A stretch of 64,000 nucleotides of DNA from Kribbella sp. NBC_01245 (GCF_036226525.1 NZ_CP108487.1:310001-374000); one strand, 5' to 3'; counted from the stretch's first letter, positions 49,620 to 60,355 are shown. Translations and numbers: made by a program. The notes: generated by a model from the letters alone, not told the origin.

Positions 49620-52040
49620 GTGGGTGAAGACCCGGCGATGACTTCGGCGGTACCGAATGTCGTACCGCCTGAGCCACCGCGCGCGCCTGCCGCGAAGCCT
49701 GCTGCGAAGCCAACGGCGACACCCGCGGCAGTGACTGCGGCTGCCCCGCCACCGGCGTCGCAACCGCCGCGGATCGCGCCTGCCCGGGTCCGTGCCCGTC
49801 TCGCCCGTCTGGGTGGTACGAGGCACCCGAACCGCGCGCCGATGCTGGAGCCGCTGTTCCGGGTCGTTCGCGCCACGCACCCCAAGGCCGACCTGGCGAT
49901 CATCGAGCGGGCCTACCGGACCGCCGAGAAGCACCACACAGGTCAGCTGCGGAAGAGCGGCGACGCGTACATCACGCATCCCCTCGCCGTCGCGACGATC
50001 CTGGCCGAGTTGGGTATGACCGCGCCGACGCTGTGCGCCGCCCTGCTGCACGACACCGTTGAGGACACCGACTACACGATCGACGAGCTGAAGAAGGATT
50101 TCAGCGAGGAGATCGCGATGCTGGTCGACGGTGTGACCAAGCTGGACAAGGTCAAGTACGGCGAGTCCGCGCAGGCCGAGACCATTCGCAAGATGGTCGT
50201 CGCGATGGCCAAGGACATTCGCGTGCTGGTGATCAAACTGGCCGACCGGCTGCACAACATGCGCACGCTCGGGTTCCTCCGGCAGGAGAAGCAGGAGCGG
50301 ATCGCCCGCGAAACGCTGGAGATCTACGCCCCGCTGGCCCACCGGCTCGGTATGAACACGATCAAGTGGGAGCTCGAGGACCTGTCGTTCTCGACCCTGC
50401 ACCCGAAGGTGTACGACGAGATCGTGCGGCTGGTCGCCGAGCGCGCGCCGTCGCGGGACGAGTATCTGGCCAGCGTGATCGACCAGGTGCACGAGGACCT
50501 GCGCGCCGCCAAGGTGAAGGCCACTGTCACCGGGCGGCCGAAGCACTACTACTCGATCTACCAGAAGATGATCGTCCGCGGCCGCGAGTTCGGCGATATC
50601 TACGACCTGGTCGGCATTCGCGTGCTGGTCGAGTCGGTCCGGGACTGTTACGCCGCGCTGGGCATCCTGCATGCCCGGTGGAACCCGGTGCCCGGCCGGT
50701 TCAAGGACTACATCGCGATGCCGAAGTTCAACATGTACCAGTCGCTGCACACCACCGTGATCGGCCCGCAGGGCAAGCCGGTGGAGCTGCAGATCCGGTC
50801 GTTCTCCATGCACCGCCGGGCTGAGTACGGTATCGCCGCCCACTGGAAGTACAAGGAAGACCCGAACGCGCCGGCGCCCGAGGTGGGTGCGCCGCCGACC
50901 ACCGATGTCGGCAGCCCGAACGACATGCCGTGGGTGCGGCAGCTGGTCGACTGGCAGCGGGAGACCTCCGACCCGTCGGAGTTCCTCGACTCGCTGCGGT
51001 TCGAGATCAACAACGCCGAGGTCTACGTCTTCACCCCGCGCGGTGACGTGATGTCGCTGCCGACGGGTTCGTCCCCGGTCGACTTCGCGTATGCCGTGCA
51101 CACCGAGGTCGGGCATCGCTGTATCGGCGCTCGCGTCAACGGCCGGCTCGTCCCGCTCGAGAGCACCCTCGAGAACGGCGATGTCGTCGAGGTCTTCACG
51201 TCGAAGGCCCAGGGCGCCGGTCCGTCCCGCGACTGGCTGACGTTCGTCAAGAGCCCGCGAGCCCGGAACAAGATCAAGCACTGGTTCAGCAAGGAGCGCC
51301 GCGACGAGGCGATCGAGCACGGTAAGGACGCGATCGCCAAGCAGCTCCGCAAGGAAGGCCTGCCGCTGCAGCGCCTGCTCTCGCACGAGACCCTGACCCA
51401 GGTCGCGAACTTCCTGCGCTATCCCGATGTCACCGGGCTGTACGCCGCCGTCGGCGAGGGCCACGTCGGCGCTCAGGCCGTCGTACGGCGCCTGATCGAG
51501 ATGCACGGTGGTGAGGAGGGCGCGGCCGAGGATCTCGCCGAAGGCGTCCGCCTACCCGCCAGCCGCGAGCGCCGCAAGCGGACCAACCGGGGCGACGCAG
51601 GTGTCATCGTCAAGGGCACGACGGACGTGCTGGCCAAACTCGCCCGCTGCTGTACGCCGGTGCCGGGTGACGAGATCATCGGCTGGATCACCCGTGGTGC
51701 GGGCGTTTCCGTGCACCGCAGCGACTGTACGAACGTGGACAACCTCAAGGCCCAGCCCGAGCGCATCGTCGAGGTCGAGTGGGCCCCGACGGCGCAATCG
51801 GTCTTCCTGGTGGCGATCCAGGTCGAGGCGCTGGACCGGGCGCGGCTGCTATCGGACATCACGCGCGTCCTCTCGGACTACCACGTGAACATCCTCTCCG
51901 CAGCCCTGACCACCACGCGCGACCGAATCGCCAAGTCCCGCTTCACCTTCGAAATGGGCGACCCAACCCACCTAGGCCACGTCCTAAAGGCCGTCCGCTC
52001 CGTCGAAGGCGTCTTCGACGTCTACCGCGTCACCCAGTAG
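49620..52040 (+). CDS. relA: Bifunctional (p)ppGpp synthetase/hydrolase RelA/SpoT (Rel)
   Basis: 806 residues from GTG 49620, served by GGAGGG (49607-49612). An Ala/Pro-rich N-terminal tail (about 70 residues) precedes the HD hydrolase domain with [14 protein letters not shown] (H-D-x-x-E-D intact, so hydrolase should be active), the synthetase with [16 protein letters not shown] [20 protein letters not shown] and [23 protein letters not shown] ([20 protein letters not shown]), a zinc-finger-like region [17 protein letters not shown], and C-terminal ACT. Makes and degrades the stringent-response alarmone. An out-of-frame ATG at 49618 opens a seven-codon ORF over the start. Confidence 0.97.
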   Translation: MGEDPAMTSAVPNVVPPEPPRAPAAKPAAKPTATPAAVTAAAPPPASQPPRIAPARVRARLARLGGTRHPNRAPMLEPLFRVVRATHPKADLAIIERAYRTAEKHHTGQLRKSGDAYITHPLAVATILAELGMTAPTLCAALLHDTVEDTDYTIDELKKDFSEEIAMLVDGVTKLDKVKYGESAQAETIRKMVVAMAKDIRVLVIKLADRLHNMRTLGFLRQEKQERIARETLEIYAPLAHRLGMNTIKWELEDLSFSTLHPKVYDEIVRLVAERAPSRDEYLASVIDQVHEDLRAAKVKATVTGRPKHYYSIYQKMIVRGREFGDIYDLVGIRVLVESVRDCYAALGILHARWNPVPGRFKDYIAMPKFNMYQSLHTTVIGPQGKPVELQIRSFSMHRRAEYGIAAHWKYKEDPNAPAPEVGAPPTTDVGSPNDMPWVRQLVDWQRETSDPSEFLDSLRFEINNAEVYVFTPRGDVMSLPTGSSPVDFAYAVHTEVGHRCIGARVNGRLVPLESTLENGDVVEVFTSKAQGAGPSRDWLTFVKSPRARNKIKHWFSKERRDEAIEHGKDAIAKQLRKEGLPLQRLLSHETLTQVANFLRYPDVTGLYAAVGEGHVGAQAVVRRLIEMHGGEEGAAEDLAEGVRLPASRERRKRTNRGDAGVIVKGTTDVLAKLARCCTPVPGDEIIGWITRGAGVSVHRSDCTNVDNLKAQPERIVEVEWAPTAQSVFLVAIQVEALDRARLLSDITRVLSDYHVNILSAALTTTRDRIAKSRFTFEMGDPTHLGHVLKAVRSVEGVFDVYRVTQ

Positions 52041-52063
52041 AACGGCCGTGCGTGCACGCCGAT

Positions 52064-52069
52064 TAGGGT
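52064..52069 (+). promoter_or_regulatory. -10 box TAGGGT for leaderless transcription
   Basis: TAGGGT ends six bases before ATG 52076; no ribosome site is present. Same arrangement as at 41801. Confidence 0.5.
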
Positions 52070-52075
52070 GTGCGC

Positions 52076-52708
52076 ATGGCTGAGTTCACCGGGTTCCCGG
52101 TTGCCGCATTGGACTTCTACGACGATCTCGAGGTCGACAACACCAAGACCTTCTGGTCGGAGCACAAGGAGATCTACGAGGAGTCCGTCCGCAAACCGAT
52201 GAACGCGTTGGTCGCGCTGCTGGAAAGCGAGTTCGGCCCGGCCAAGGTCTTCCGCCCGCATCGCGACGTACGTTTCGCGAAGGACAAAACGCCGTACAAA
52301 ACCAACCAGGGTGCGTTCATTCCGCGCGGTCCCTCACTCGGCTGGTACGTCGAGGTGGCCGCGCCCGGCGTCCGGGTCGGCGCCGGCTTCTACGAGGCCT
52401 CCGCGGAACGCCTCGCCGCCTTCCGCGACGCCATCGCCGACGAACGACGCGGCACCGAACTCCAGAAGATCCTCGCCAAACTCACGAAGGCCGGCTGGAC
52501 CGTCGGCGGCGACCGCCTCAAAACCAGCCCCCGCGGCTACGACGCCGACCACCCCCGGATCGACCTCCTCCGCCACAAATCCATGACCCTCTCCAAGTCC
52601 TACGGCTTCGAACCCGTAATCCACACCGCTGAACTGGCGGACCAGATCCGCGAGGACTGGCGAACCACAACCCCGTTCGTCGAATGGGTCGCCTCCAACG
52701 CCCTCTGA
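52076..52708 (+). CDS. DUF2461-domain protein
   Basis: 210 residues from ATG 52076 (GTG 52070 would add two). The family is marked by ALDFYDDLEVDNTKTFWSEH, FGPAKVFRPHRDVRFAKDKT, PYKTNQGAFIPRG and the C-terminal RHKSMTLSKSYGFE. DUF2461 proteins are widespread and uncharacterised; no signal peptide or membrane segment. It ends four bases before the convergent AbiEi/DUF559 gene. Confidence 0.88.
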   Translation: MAEFTGFPVAALDFYDDLEVDNTKTFWSEHKEIYEESVRKPMNALVALLESEFGPAKVFRPHRDVRFAKDKTPYKTNQGAFIPRGPSLGWYVEVAAPGVRVGAGFYEASAERLAAFRDAIADERRGTELQKILAKLTKAGWTVGGDRLKTSPRGYDADHPRIDLLRHKSMTLSKSYGFEPVIHTAELADQIREDWRTTTPFVEWVASNAL

Positions 52709-52712
52709 GAGT

Positions 52713-53651
52713 TCACCACCTCCGCGGCAGCCGCGGCTCGATGCCCAACATCTCGCCAACGACGTACTCGAGGTCGACACGTCGGCCCCAGACGTCTCCT
52801 CGTCGTACCGGCAGGATCAACCAGCCGACGTCGTCGAGGTCGAGTCGGCGCGTTTCGTCCCGAAAGGAAGCGCGTCGGCCGCTGTGCCACTGGTCGCTGT
52901 CGTACTCGAGGCCGATCCGGCGACCGTGATACTCGATGTCGGGATAGCCGAGGTCGATCCGGCGCTCGCCGCGCGGCGTCAGCACCCGAACCTGCGCTTG
53001 CGGACGTGGGAATCCGGCGTCGAGAAGCCGCAGCCGTAGCCACGATTCGCCAGGTGATTCGGTCAGCGGATCAGCGAAGAGGGCGAGCTCTCGCGCCTGG
53101 GCGATGCCGGGATGCTTCGGATAGCGACCGATCGCGGCGCACAGCTGGCCATGGTCCAGCAGCCCGGCGTGGAGCATCGCGTCGAGGGCGGAGAGCGCAT
53201 ACGGACGTCGCAGATGGCGCGCGAGATGCACGGCGGTGGCCGCCGGCGTGGTGACGCGAAGGCCGCGATGGATCATCACATCGCCCGGCAAGACCGTCTG
53301 ACTATGGCCAGTCACCTTCGATCGGCGAATGGCGCGATGCCGGCCGGGGCGCAGGGTGTCGATCGCCAGCGGCCCATCCCGCTCCTGGAGCGCGAAGGTG
53401 TCGATGCCGAACAGCCACGCGGCCGTACGGCGGCAGATCACCGCGTCCAAAGGCGTGACCAGGCACAGGGCCGCTGCCCGCAGCTCAAGCGAATCGGGGA
53501 CCAGCGCATCGACGTACACGGTCTTGAGGACTTGCCGGATCAGCCCGTTGGCGAGATGCCGCCGCAGCTTCGCGTGATCCCAACCACCGCGCTCCGCCTG
53601 CGCACGCGTGAACGGCGCTCCGTCGAAATACCGCAGGTCGTCGAAGAGCAT
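52713..53651 (-). CDS. AbiEi-like winged-helix protein with Vsr-type DUF559 endonuclease domain
   Basis: 312 residues from ATG 53651; GTG 53699 (adding 16) is also possible, as no ribosome site decides. N-terminal third: an AbiEi/type IV antitoxin-like winged helix (FTRAQAERGGWDHAKLRRHL, GLIRQVLKTVYV). C-terminal domain: PD-(D/E)XK fold of the Vsr/DUF559 kind, with GERRIDLGYPDIEYHGRRIG, LEYDSDQWHSGRRASFRDET and LILPVRRGDVW; the Asp, Glu and His candidates are in place. Proteins like this are frequent in actinobacteria and uncharacterised. A six-copy repeat array begins just upstream. Confidence 0.78.
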   Translation of the reverse strand: MLFDDLRYFDGAPFTRAQAERGGWDHAKLRRHLANGLIRQVLKTVYVDALVPDSLELRAAALCLVTPLDAVICRRTAAWLFGIDTFALQERDGPLAIDTLRPGRHRAIRRSKVTGHSQTVLPGDVMIHRGLRVTTPAATAVHLARHLRRPYALSALDAMLHAGLLDHGQLCAAIGRYPKHPGIAQARELALFADPLTESPGESWLRLRLLDAGFPRPQAQVRVLTPRGERRIDLGYPDIEYHGRRIGLEYDSDQWHSGRRASFRDETRRLDLDDVGWLILPVRRGDVWGRRVDLEYVVGEMLGIEPRLPRRW

Positions 53652-53705
53652 CGGACCAGAATGCGCCTCCAACCGCCAAAGCGCCTGCCGTTCATCCACA
53701 GGCCC

Positions 53706-54010
53706 GCATTCCACGTCCGACCGTCGAAAAGTTATCCACACCCGCGCCGCATAGTGCGTCCGACCGTCGCAGGGGAGTAGGCGCACTCACGGCCTACGGC
53801 GTCGCATTCCTTCCCCGCATTCCGGGTCCGACCGTCGGAGAGTTGGTCACACGTCGCCGCGGCGCGCCGTCCAAAACCTTCCGCCGGTCGGACGCGCCAT
53901 GCGACGCCTACCCCACGAACCCCTGCCACGGTCGGACGCACTATGCGGTGCCGTCCACCACCCTGCGACGGCGCGCCACGAACGCTGCGACGGTCGGACG
54001 TGGAATGCGG
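53706..54010. repeat. Six-copy array of the GTCCGACCGTCG repeat, three direct and three inverted
   Basis: Direct copies: 53706-53726, 53749-53769 and 53817-53838, each GCAT followed by a variable 3-4 bases and GTCCGACCGTCG. Inverted copies: 53885-53902, 53926-53948 and 53988-54010. The middle word alternates between ATTCCAC, ATAGTGC, ATTCCGG in matching direct/inverted pairs, so the array can fold into a long imperfect stem. It fills the 52-54 kb gap between two genes on the minus strand. Family shared with 2438-2500. Confidence 0.85.
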
Positions 54011-54073
54011 CGAGGGGATGCGAAAGGCCCGCGCGTTCCAACCAGGGGACGTGCGGGCCTTGCGGTGGAGGGG

Positions 54074-55300
54074 TTAGCTGAAGTCGGTTAGGGCTTGTTG
54101 GGCTTGGGCTAGCCAGGCTCGGCGGGCTTCGGCGGCTTCGCGGGCGTCTTTGGCCTTTTTGGCGTTGCCGGCGGATTCGTGCTTGACGGCTTGGGCTTCG
54201 AGGTCGGAGATGAGCGACTCGAGTTGTTTGACCGTGGCTTCGGCGCGGGCTCGGGCTTCGGGGTTGCTGCGCTCCCAGACCTCGTCCTCGGCGGACTTCA
54301 CGGCTTGCTCCACCGCTCGCAACCGAGCGTCGATCGGGCGCATCGAGTCGCGCGGGACCTTGCCGATGGCGTCCCAGCGGTCGAGCAGGACGCGGAGTTG
54401 TTCGCGGGCCGCCTTCGGGTCTTCGACCGGGAGGATGGCCTCGATCTCGACCAGCAGTTCCTCCTTGGCCTGGAGGTTTGCCTGCTGTTCGACGTTCTCC
54501 TCGGCCTGGACCGCGTCGCGGGCGCCGAAGAACGTGTCCTGGGCGGTACGGAATCGCGCCCACAGTTTGTCGTCGACCTCGCGCGGTGCCGGGCCGGCGG
54601 CCTTCCACTGGCGCATCAGGTCGCGGAAACGGCCGGACGTCGGACCCCAGTCGGTCGAGTTGACCAGGCCCTCGGCCTCGGCGGCGAGGCGTTCCTTCAC
54701 CACGGCGGCTTCGTCGCGCTTGGACGAGAGCTCGGCGAAGTGCTGCTTGCGATGACGCGTGTACGTCGTACGCGCCGAGGAGAACCGGTGCCAGAGCTCG
54801 TCGTCGCTGGACTTGTCGAGGCGGGGGAGCGCCTTCCACTCGTCGAGCAGTTCGCGCAGCCGGGTGACGCCGTGGCGCCAATCCGTACCGGCGGCGATCG
54901 TCTCGGCCTCGGTGGCGATCTTGGTCTTGGCCTCGCGGGCCTCTTCGACCTTGGCCGCGCGCTCGGCCTTGCGCTTCTCGCGTTGCTGGGCGACGAGCGG
55001 GCTCAGCGCTTCCAGGCGAGCGCGCAGCCCGTCCAGGTCGCCGACGGCCTGGGCCTCGTCGATCGCGGTGGTCACCTTCTTGACGGCGGCGCGGGCGTCA
55101 TCCGGCGAGACCGTGCCCGCGGCGACGCGCTGCTCCAGCAGTTCGACCTCGAACGCGAGGGCGTCGTACCGCCGGGTGTAGAAGGCGAGTGCCTCGGTTG
55201 GATCGGCATCGGGCCACTGCCCGACGGCTCGTTCGCCGTCCTTGGTACGGACGTAGACCGTTCCGTCCTCTGCTACCCGGCCCCAGCTGTCCTCGGCCAC
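54074..55300 (-). CDS. DUF349-repeat protein
   Basis: 408 residues from GTG 55300 with GGGGCGAG upstream. N-terminal SWGRVAEDGTVYVRTKDGERAVGQWPDADP is the usual opening of actinobacterial DUF349 proteins. Three helical DUF349 repeats follow, each with the W-x-x-x-x-x-x-R/K pattern (LLDEWKALPRLDKSSDDELWHRF, LMRQWKAAGPAPREVDDKLW, LLDRWDAIGKVPRDSMRPI). Highly charged, coiled coil-like, cytoplasmic. Function unknown; DUF349 proteins are linked to stress in some bacteria. Divergent from the MBL-hisS-aspS operon, as is common. Confidence 0.88.
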   Translation of the reverse strand: MAEDSWGRVAEDGTVYVRTKDGERAVGQWPDADPTEALAFYTRRYDALAFEVELLEQRVAAGTVSPDDARAAVKKVTTAIDEAQAVGDLDGLRARLEALSPLVAQQREKRKAERAAKVEEAREAKTKIATEAETIAAGTDWRHGVTRLRELLDEWKALPRLDKSSDDELWHRFSSARTTYTRHRKQHFAELSSKRDEAAVVKERLAAEAEGLVNSTDWGPTSGRFRDLMRQWKAAGPAPREVDDKLWARFRTAQDTFFGARDAVQAEENVEQQANLQAKEELLVEIEAILPVEDPKAAREQLRVLLDRWDAIGKVPRDSMRPIDARLRAVEQAVKSAEDEVWERSNPEARARAEATVKQLESLISDLEAQAVKHESAGNAKKAKDAREAAEARRAWLAQAQQALTDFS

Positions 55301-55513
55301 AACTCGCCCCTTTCGGCGGTATGTCTTGCGCTCGCTGCCCATTCTGGCCACTACCCGGTTCAATCGCGTAGCCGGGTGCCAAGTAGGCGTGTTGACGAGC
55401 CTCACAAACTCCTGCCGGGTATGCAACGGGGTTCCGGTCTCAATCCGGTTAGTCCCGGTGATGGTGGCACCGGTAATCTTGCTTCGTTCCGGATTCCCTC
55501 AGGAAGGTCAGTT

Positions 55514-56203
55514 GTGCTCATCGCCGGGTTCCCCGCAGGTGCGTGGGGCACGAACTGCTACGTCGCCGCCACCGGCCCGGGCACCGAATGCGTGATCGTC
55601 GACCCCGGTCAGGACGCCGTCAAGGGGATCGAGCAGATCGTCCGCGAGAACAAGCTCAAACCTGTCGCAGTGCTGCTCACGCACGGGCACATCGACCACA
55701 TGTTCTCCGTGATGCCGGTTTGCGGGGCGTACGACGCGACCGCGTACATCCACCCCGATGACCGGCACCTGCTGGCCGATCCGATGGCCGGTATCAGCCC
55801 GGAGACGGCGCAGATGCTGCTCGGGGGGAACTACACCTTCGCCGAGCCCGACGACGTCGCCGAACTGAAGGACGCCGACACGATCGAGTTGGCCGGTCTG
55901 CGGTTCACGGTCGACCACACGCCGGGGCACACCCGGGGCTCGGTCACGTTCACTTCGCCGTACGACGGGCCGGAGGACGTGCCGGCCGTGCTCTTCTCCG
56001 GGGACGTGTTGTTCGCCGGATCGATCGGGCGCACGGATCTGCCCGGTGGGGACCATCAGGCCATGCTGCATACGCTGGCCACCAAGATCCTGCCGATGCG
56101 CGACGACATCGTCGTACTGCCGGGTCATGGTGGCCAGACCTCGATCGGCCGGGAAAAGGCGACCAATCCCTACTTGCAGGACCTGGAGATTCCAACAATA
56201 TGA
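55514..56203 (+). CDS. MBL-fold metallo-hydrolase (glyoxalase II-like)
   Basis: 229 residues from GTG 55514 with GGAAGG upstream. Zinc ligands: LLTHGHIDHM (H-x-H-x-D-H), HTPGHTRGSV, LFSGDVLFAG (Asp) and VLPGHGGQTS (His). Length and the AGSIGRTDLPGGD loop fit hydroxyacylglutathione hydrolase-like proteins that lie next to hisS in actinobacteria. Substrate unproven. The hisS start comes ten bases after its stop. Confidence 0.9.
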   Translation: MLIAGFPAGAWGTNCYVAATGPGTECVIVDPGQDAVKGIEQIVRENKLKPVAVLLTHGHIDHMFSVMPVCGAYDATAYIHPDDRHLLADPMAGISPETAQMLLGGNYTFAEPDDVAELKDADTIELAGLRFTVDHTPGHTRGSVTFTSPYDGPEDVPAVLFSGDVLFAGSIGRTDLPGGDHQAMLHTLATKILPMRDDIVVLPGHGGQTSIGREKATNPYLQDLEIPTI

Positions 56204-56213
56204 GCAAGGCCCA

Positions 56214-57557
56214 ATGAGTAAAATCAGCCCGATCAGTGGGTTCCCCGAATGGCTTCCGTCGGACCGGATCGTCGAGCAGTTCTTCCTCGACACGATTCGG
56301 GAGACGTTCGAGCTGCACGGGTTCGCGTCCATCGAGACCCGGGCGGTCGAGCCGATCGAGCGGCTGTCCAGTCAGGGCGAGGACGCCGACAAGGAGATCT
56401 ACGCCGTACGGCGACTCGCGGCCGGCGCGGACGACGACAGCGGCCCCGGTCTCGGGCTGCACTTCGACCTGACCGTGCCGTTCGCGCGGTACGTGCTGGA
56501 GAACTCGGGCAAGCTGGCCTTCCCGTTCCGCCGCTACCAGATCCAGCGGGTCTGGCGTGGTGAGCGCCCGCAGGAGGGCCGGTACCGCGAGTTCACCCAG
56601 GCCGATATCGACATCGTCAGCGACGGCACGTTGCCGTTCCACTACGAGGTCGAGCTGCCGCTGGTGATCGCGGACGCCTTCTCCAAACTGCCGATCCCGC
56701 CGTTCCGCATCCAGGTGAACAACCGCCAGATCCCCGAGGGCTTCTACCGCGGTCTCGGCATCGAGGACGTCCTCGCAGTGCTCCGGATCGTCGACAAGCT
56801 CGACAAGATCGGCCCGGACAAAGTGGCGAAGCTGCTCGTCGACGCCGGTCTGACCGACGCCCAGGCGAAGTCGGCGCTGCAACTGGCCGAGATCTCCAGC
56901 ACGGACGCATCGTTCGTCGAGCAGGTCCGCGCCCTCGGCGTGAAGCACGAGATCCTCGACGAGGGCCTCGAGCGCCTCGCCGCGATCATGACCGCCGCCA
57001 ACGAGCACGCCCCGGGTCTGCTGGTGGCCGACCTCAAGATCGCTCGCGGGCTCGACTACTACACCGGCACGGTCTACGAGACGCAGCTGATCGGCCACGA
57101 GTCGTACGGCTCGATCTGCTCCGGCGGGCGGTACGACTCGCTCGCCAGCGACGGCAAAACGACGTACCCGGGTGTGGGTATCTCGATCGGCGTCTCCCGA
57201 CTGCTGGCGCGCTTGTTCAAGTACGGCCTGGTCGCGGGCAGCCGCTCGACCCCGACCGCCGTCCTCGTGGCGTTGACCCAAGAGGAAGACCGCGCCGACG
57301 CGATGCGTACGGCCGCCGCCTTGCGCAGCCGGGGTATCCCGACCGAGGTGGCGCCGGCCGCGGCCAAATTCGGCAAGCAGATCAAGTACGCCGATCGCCG
57401 GGGCATTCCGTTCGTCTGGTTCGGCGGCGTCGACGGTGCTGCCGATTCGGTGAAGGACATCCGCAGTGGCGACCAGGTCGACGCCGACGCGTCCACCTGG
57501 ACGCCCGCACCCGAAGACTTGCGACCAAGCATCGAGAACCCCCAGGAGAACCAGTGA
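56214..57557 (+). CDS. hisS: Histidine-tRNA ligase
   Basis: 447 residues from ATG 56214. Class II synthetase motifs: motif 2 [31 protein letters not shown], histidine A motif [16 protein letters not shown], and motif 3 [15 protein letters not shown]. The opening [19 protein letters not shown] differs from the E. coli type (R-G-T-x-D-I-L) and belongs to a separate clade of HisS found in some actinobacteria. C-terminal anticodon-binding domain: [18 protein letters not shown] and [19 protein letters not shown]. Overlaps aspS by four bases. Confidence 0.95.
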   Translation: MSKISPISGFPEWLPSDRIVEQFFLDTIRETFELHGFASIETRAVEPIERLSSQGEDADKEIYAVRRLAAGADDDSGPGLGLHFDLTVPFARYVLENSGKLAFPFRRYQIQRVWRGERPQEGRYREFTQADIDIVSDGTLPFHYEVELPLVIADAFSKLPIPPFRIQVNNRQIPEGFYRGLGIEDVLAVLRIVDKLDKIGPDKVAKLLVDAGLTDAQAKSALQLAEISSTDASFVEQVRALGVKHEILDEGLERLAAIMTAANEHAPGLLVADLKIARGLDYYTGTVYETQLIGHESYGSICSGGRYDSLASDGKTTYPGVGISIGVSRLLARLFKYGLVAGSRSTPTAVLVALTQEEDRADAMRTAAALRSRGIPTEVAPAAAKFGKQIKYADRRGIPFVWFGGVDGAADSVKDIRSGDQVDADASTWTPAPEDLRPSIENPQENQ

Positions 57558-59326
57558 TCCGTTCCCATTCCGCAGGCTCGCTCCGTGCCGAGCACGCCGG
57601 TCAGACCGTCGTCCTGGCGGGCTGGGTGGCCCGGCGGCGCGATCACGGTGGCGTGGCGTTCATCGATCTGCGCGACGCGTCCGGCACGGTCCAGGTGGTG
57701 ATCCGGGACGAGGAGATCGCGCACCCGCTGCGCGCCGAGTTCTGCCTGAAGATCGTCGGTGAGGTCTCGCCGCGACCCGAGGGCAACGCGAACCCGAACC
57801 TGCCGACCGGCGAGATCGAGGTCATCACCACCGAGGTCGAGGTGCTGAACGAGGCCGCGCCGCTGCCGTTCCCGGTCGAGGAGCACCACGCGACGCCGGT
57901 GAACGAGGAGGTCCGCCTCAAGTACCGCTACCTGGACCTTCGCCGTCAGGGCCCGGGCAACGCGTTGCGCCTGCGCAGCCAGGTCAACCGGGCCGCCCGC
58001 GAGGTGCTGGCCAACCACGACTTCGTCGAGATCGAGACGCCGACGCTGACCAAGTCGACGCCGGAAGGCGCGCGCGACTTCCTGGTCCCGGCGCGTCTTC
58101 AGCCCGGTTCTTGGTACGCCCTGCCGCAGTCGCCGCAGCTGTTCAAGCAGCTGCTGATGGTGGCCGGTATGGAGAAGTACTTCCAGATCGCCCGCTGCTA
58201 CCGCGACGAGGACTTCCGGGCCGACCGGCAGCCCGAGTTCACCCAGCTCGACATCGAGATGAGCTTCGTCGACCAGGACGACGTGATCACGTTGTCCGAG
58301 GAGATCCTGGTCGAGCTGTGGAAGCTGATCGGCTTCGAGGTGCAGACGCCGCTGCCGCGGATGACGTACGCCGAGGCGATGGCGCGATTCGGTACCGACA
58401 AGCCCGACCTGCGGATGGGCCTCGAGCTCGTCGAGTGCACGGACTACTTCAAGGACACGCCGTTCCGCGTGTTCCAGGCGCCGTACGTCGGTGCCGTGGT
58501 GATGCCGGGTGGCGCCGACCAACCGCGCAAGCAGCTCGACGCGTGGCAAGAGTGGGCCAAGCAGCGTGGCGCCAAGGGTTTGGCGTACGTGCTGGTCGGG
58601 CCGGACGGCGAGCTGGGTGGTCCCGTCGCCAAGAACCTGTCCGAGACCGAGCGTGCGGGTCTGGCCGACCACGTGGGCGCCAAGCCGGGGGACTGCGTCT
58701 TCTTCGCGGCCGGTCCGGTCAAGACGTCGCGGGCGTTGCTCGGCGCGGCCCGGCTGGAGATCGGCCGTCGTGGCGGGCTGATCGATGAGTCGGCCTGGTC
58801 GTTCCTGTGGGTGGTGGACGCGCCGCTGTTCGAGCCGGCCTCCGACGCGGTGGCGACCGGTGATGTCGCGGTCGGTTCGGGCGCGTGGACGGCCGTGCAC
58901 CACGCGTTCACCTCGCCGAAGCCCGACTCGCTGGCGACGTTCGACACGGATCCGGGCAATGCGCTCGCCTACGCGTACGACATCGTCTGCAATGGCAACG
59001 AGATCGGCGGTGGGTCGATTCGTATCCACCGTGAGGACGTGCAGAAGCGCGTGTTCGCGGTGATGGGTCTGACGGACGAAGAGGTGACCGAGAAGTTCGG
59101 CTTCCTGCTCGACGCGTTCAAGTTCGGCGCGCCGCCGCATGGCGGGATCGCCTTCGGTTGGGACCGGATCACCGCGCTGCTGGCCGGGACCGAGTCGATC
59201 CGCGATGTCATCGCCTTCCCGAAGTCCGGTGGCGGGTTCGACCCGTTGACCGCCGCGCCCGCGCCGATCACCCCGGCGCAGCGCAAGGAGGCCGGCGTGG
59301 ACGCCGTACCGGAGATCAAGTCCTAG
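57554..59326 (+). CDS. aspS: Aspartate-tRNA ligase
   Basis: 590 residues from GTG 57554 (GTGA overlap with hisS). Anticodon OB domain ([20 protein letters not shown]), class II catalytic core with motif 2 [26 protein letters not shown], the GAD insertion domain of bacterial enzymes (about 285-420), and motif 3 [15 protein letters not shown]. Length is right for a bacterial AspRS. Whether it also charges tRNA-Asn (no discriminating residue analysis made) is open. Ends at the terminator 59352-59381. Confidence 0.96.
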   Translation: MIRSHSAGSLRAEHAGQTVVLAGWVARRRDHGGVAFIDLRDASGTVQVVIRDEEIAHPLRAEFCLKIVGEVSPRPEGNANPNLPTGEIEVITTEVEVLNEAAPLPFPVEEHHATPVNEEVRLKYRYLDLRRQGPGNALRLRSQVNRAAREVLANHDFVEIETPTLTKSTPEGARDFLVPARLQPGSWYALPQSPQLFKQLLMVAGMEKYFQIARCYRDEDFRADRQPEFTQLDIEMSFVDQDDVITLSEEILVELWKLIGFEVQTPLPRMTYAEAMARFGTDKPDLRMGLELVECTDYFKDTPFRVFQAPYVGAVVMPGGADQPRKQLDAWQEWAKQRGAKGLAYVLVGPDGELGGPVAKNLSETERAGLADHVGAKPGDCVFFAAGPVKTSRALLGAARLEIGRRGGLIDESAWSFLWVVDAPLFEPASDAVATGDVAVGSGAWTAVHHAFTSPKPDSLATFDTDPGNALAYAYDIVCNGNEIGGGSIRIHREDVQKRVFAVMGLTDEEVTEKFGFLLDAFKFGAPPHGGIAFGWDRITALLAGTESIRDVIAFPKSGGGFDPLTAAPAPITPAQRKEAGVDAVPEIKS

Positions 59327-59351
59327 TTGCCTACTTGAGCAACCCCGTGGT

Positions 59352-59381
59352 GAGGGGCGGAGAGTACGAGGTCCGCCCCTC
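59352..59381. terminator. Terminator after aspS
   Basis: GAGGGGCGGA (59352-59361) and TCCGCCCCTC (59372-59381) form a perfect 10-bp stem with a 10-base loop, 26 bases after the aspS stop. Confidence 0.75.
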
Positions 59382-59399
59382 CACCGCCAGGGAGTGCTC

Positions 59400-60335
59400 A
59401 TGCTCAGGTCCTTATGCCTGCTCACAGCCATAACCGCGACAGGGCTGGTGGCGACGCCGGCCAGCGCTGTCGGTTTCCAGACCACTGCCAATAACCTCAA
59501 CGTACGGTCCGACGCCTATCTGTCCGCGTCGGTGGTCAAGGTGCTCGCAGGTCCGACCGTGGTTGACGTCGACTGTCAGCGGTCGGGTGATTCGGTCACC
59601 GTGCCGGGGCGTGCCGCGACCACGTGGTGGGCGCATCTGCCCGCACACGGTGGGTACGTGACCGTCGGCTATATCAACACCAGTGAGACCAAGTTGCCTG
59701 GTGTGCCTGAGTGCGCGCCGAACCCGAATCCGCCGGTGAACGTCACGCTGGCCGACGTACAGGCGATGTTCGGGTCGCGGATCGCCAATCCGACGTTGGT
59801 CAATACGGGTCTTCCGTCGCTGAACAAGGCGATGGCGGACGCTCAGATCAACACGCCTCGTCGGAAGGCGGCGTTCCTGGCGACGTTGGTGCACGAGTCG
59901 CGGTTGGAGTACAACATTCGCGAGATCGGCGATACGCGGTTGTACGGCGGTCGGGGGTATATCCAGCTGACCGGTGACTTCAATTACGGGCCGGCGGGGC
60001 GGTATTTCGGGATCGATCTGCTGGGGAATCCCGAGTTGGCGCGGTCGTTGCAGTGGAGTGCGCCGATTGCGCGTTGGTATTGGACGGTGGCTCGCAATAT
60101 CAATCCGATGGCCGATGCGTTGAACATGGGCAAGGTCAATGCGGCGATCGGGTATCCGGCCGGGGCCGAGGATCAGCGTCGGTGTGACTCGTTCAAGAAC
60201 GCGTTGCGGTATCTGACCGGGTCGGTGCCGGCCGGGATCATCTGCACGCGGCCGACGGCGTACGCCGGTGACACCAGCAAGCTCACCCGCGCGCAGTTCG
60301 ACGCGTTGGGCATCGCCGCGGGGACTGTTGGCTGA
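59400..60335 (+). CDS. Secreted SH3-GH19 chitinase-like protein, copy A
   Basis: 311 residues from ATG 59400, preceded by GGGAG. Signal peptide 1-24. Residues about 27-105 form an SH3-like wall-binding domain (NNLNVRSDAYLSASVVKVL). Then an NPNPPVN linker and a GH19/lysozyme-like domain: ADVQAMFGSRIANPTLVN, LATLVHESRLEYNIREIGD with the probable catalytic Glu, and LYGGRGYIQLTGDFNYGPAG. Probably hydrolyses chitin or peptidoglycan outside the cell. It is followed by a very similar gene, a tandem duplication. Confidence 0.85.
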   Translation: MLRSLCLLTAITATGLVATPASAVGFQTTANNLNVRSDAYLSASVVKVLAGPTVVDVDCQRSGDSVTVPGRAATTWWAHLPAHGGYVTVGYINTSETKLPGVPECAPNPNPPVNVTLADVQAMFGSRIANPTLVNTGLPSLNKAMADAQINTPRRKAAFLATLVHESRLEYNIREIGDTRLYGGRGYIQLTGDFNYGPAGRYFGIDLLGNPELARSLQWSAPIARWYWTVARNINPMADALNMGKVNAAIGYPAGAEDQRRCDSFKNALRYLTGSVPAGIICTRPTAYAGDTSKLTRAQFDALGIAAGTVG

Positions 60336-60355
60336 TGTCTTAAGGGTCTTTGGAC

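Noticed and set aside
52334..52780. Minus-strand Gly-rich frame over DUF2461
   Set aside because: Antisense shadow with no recognisable domain and no ribosome site.
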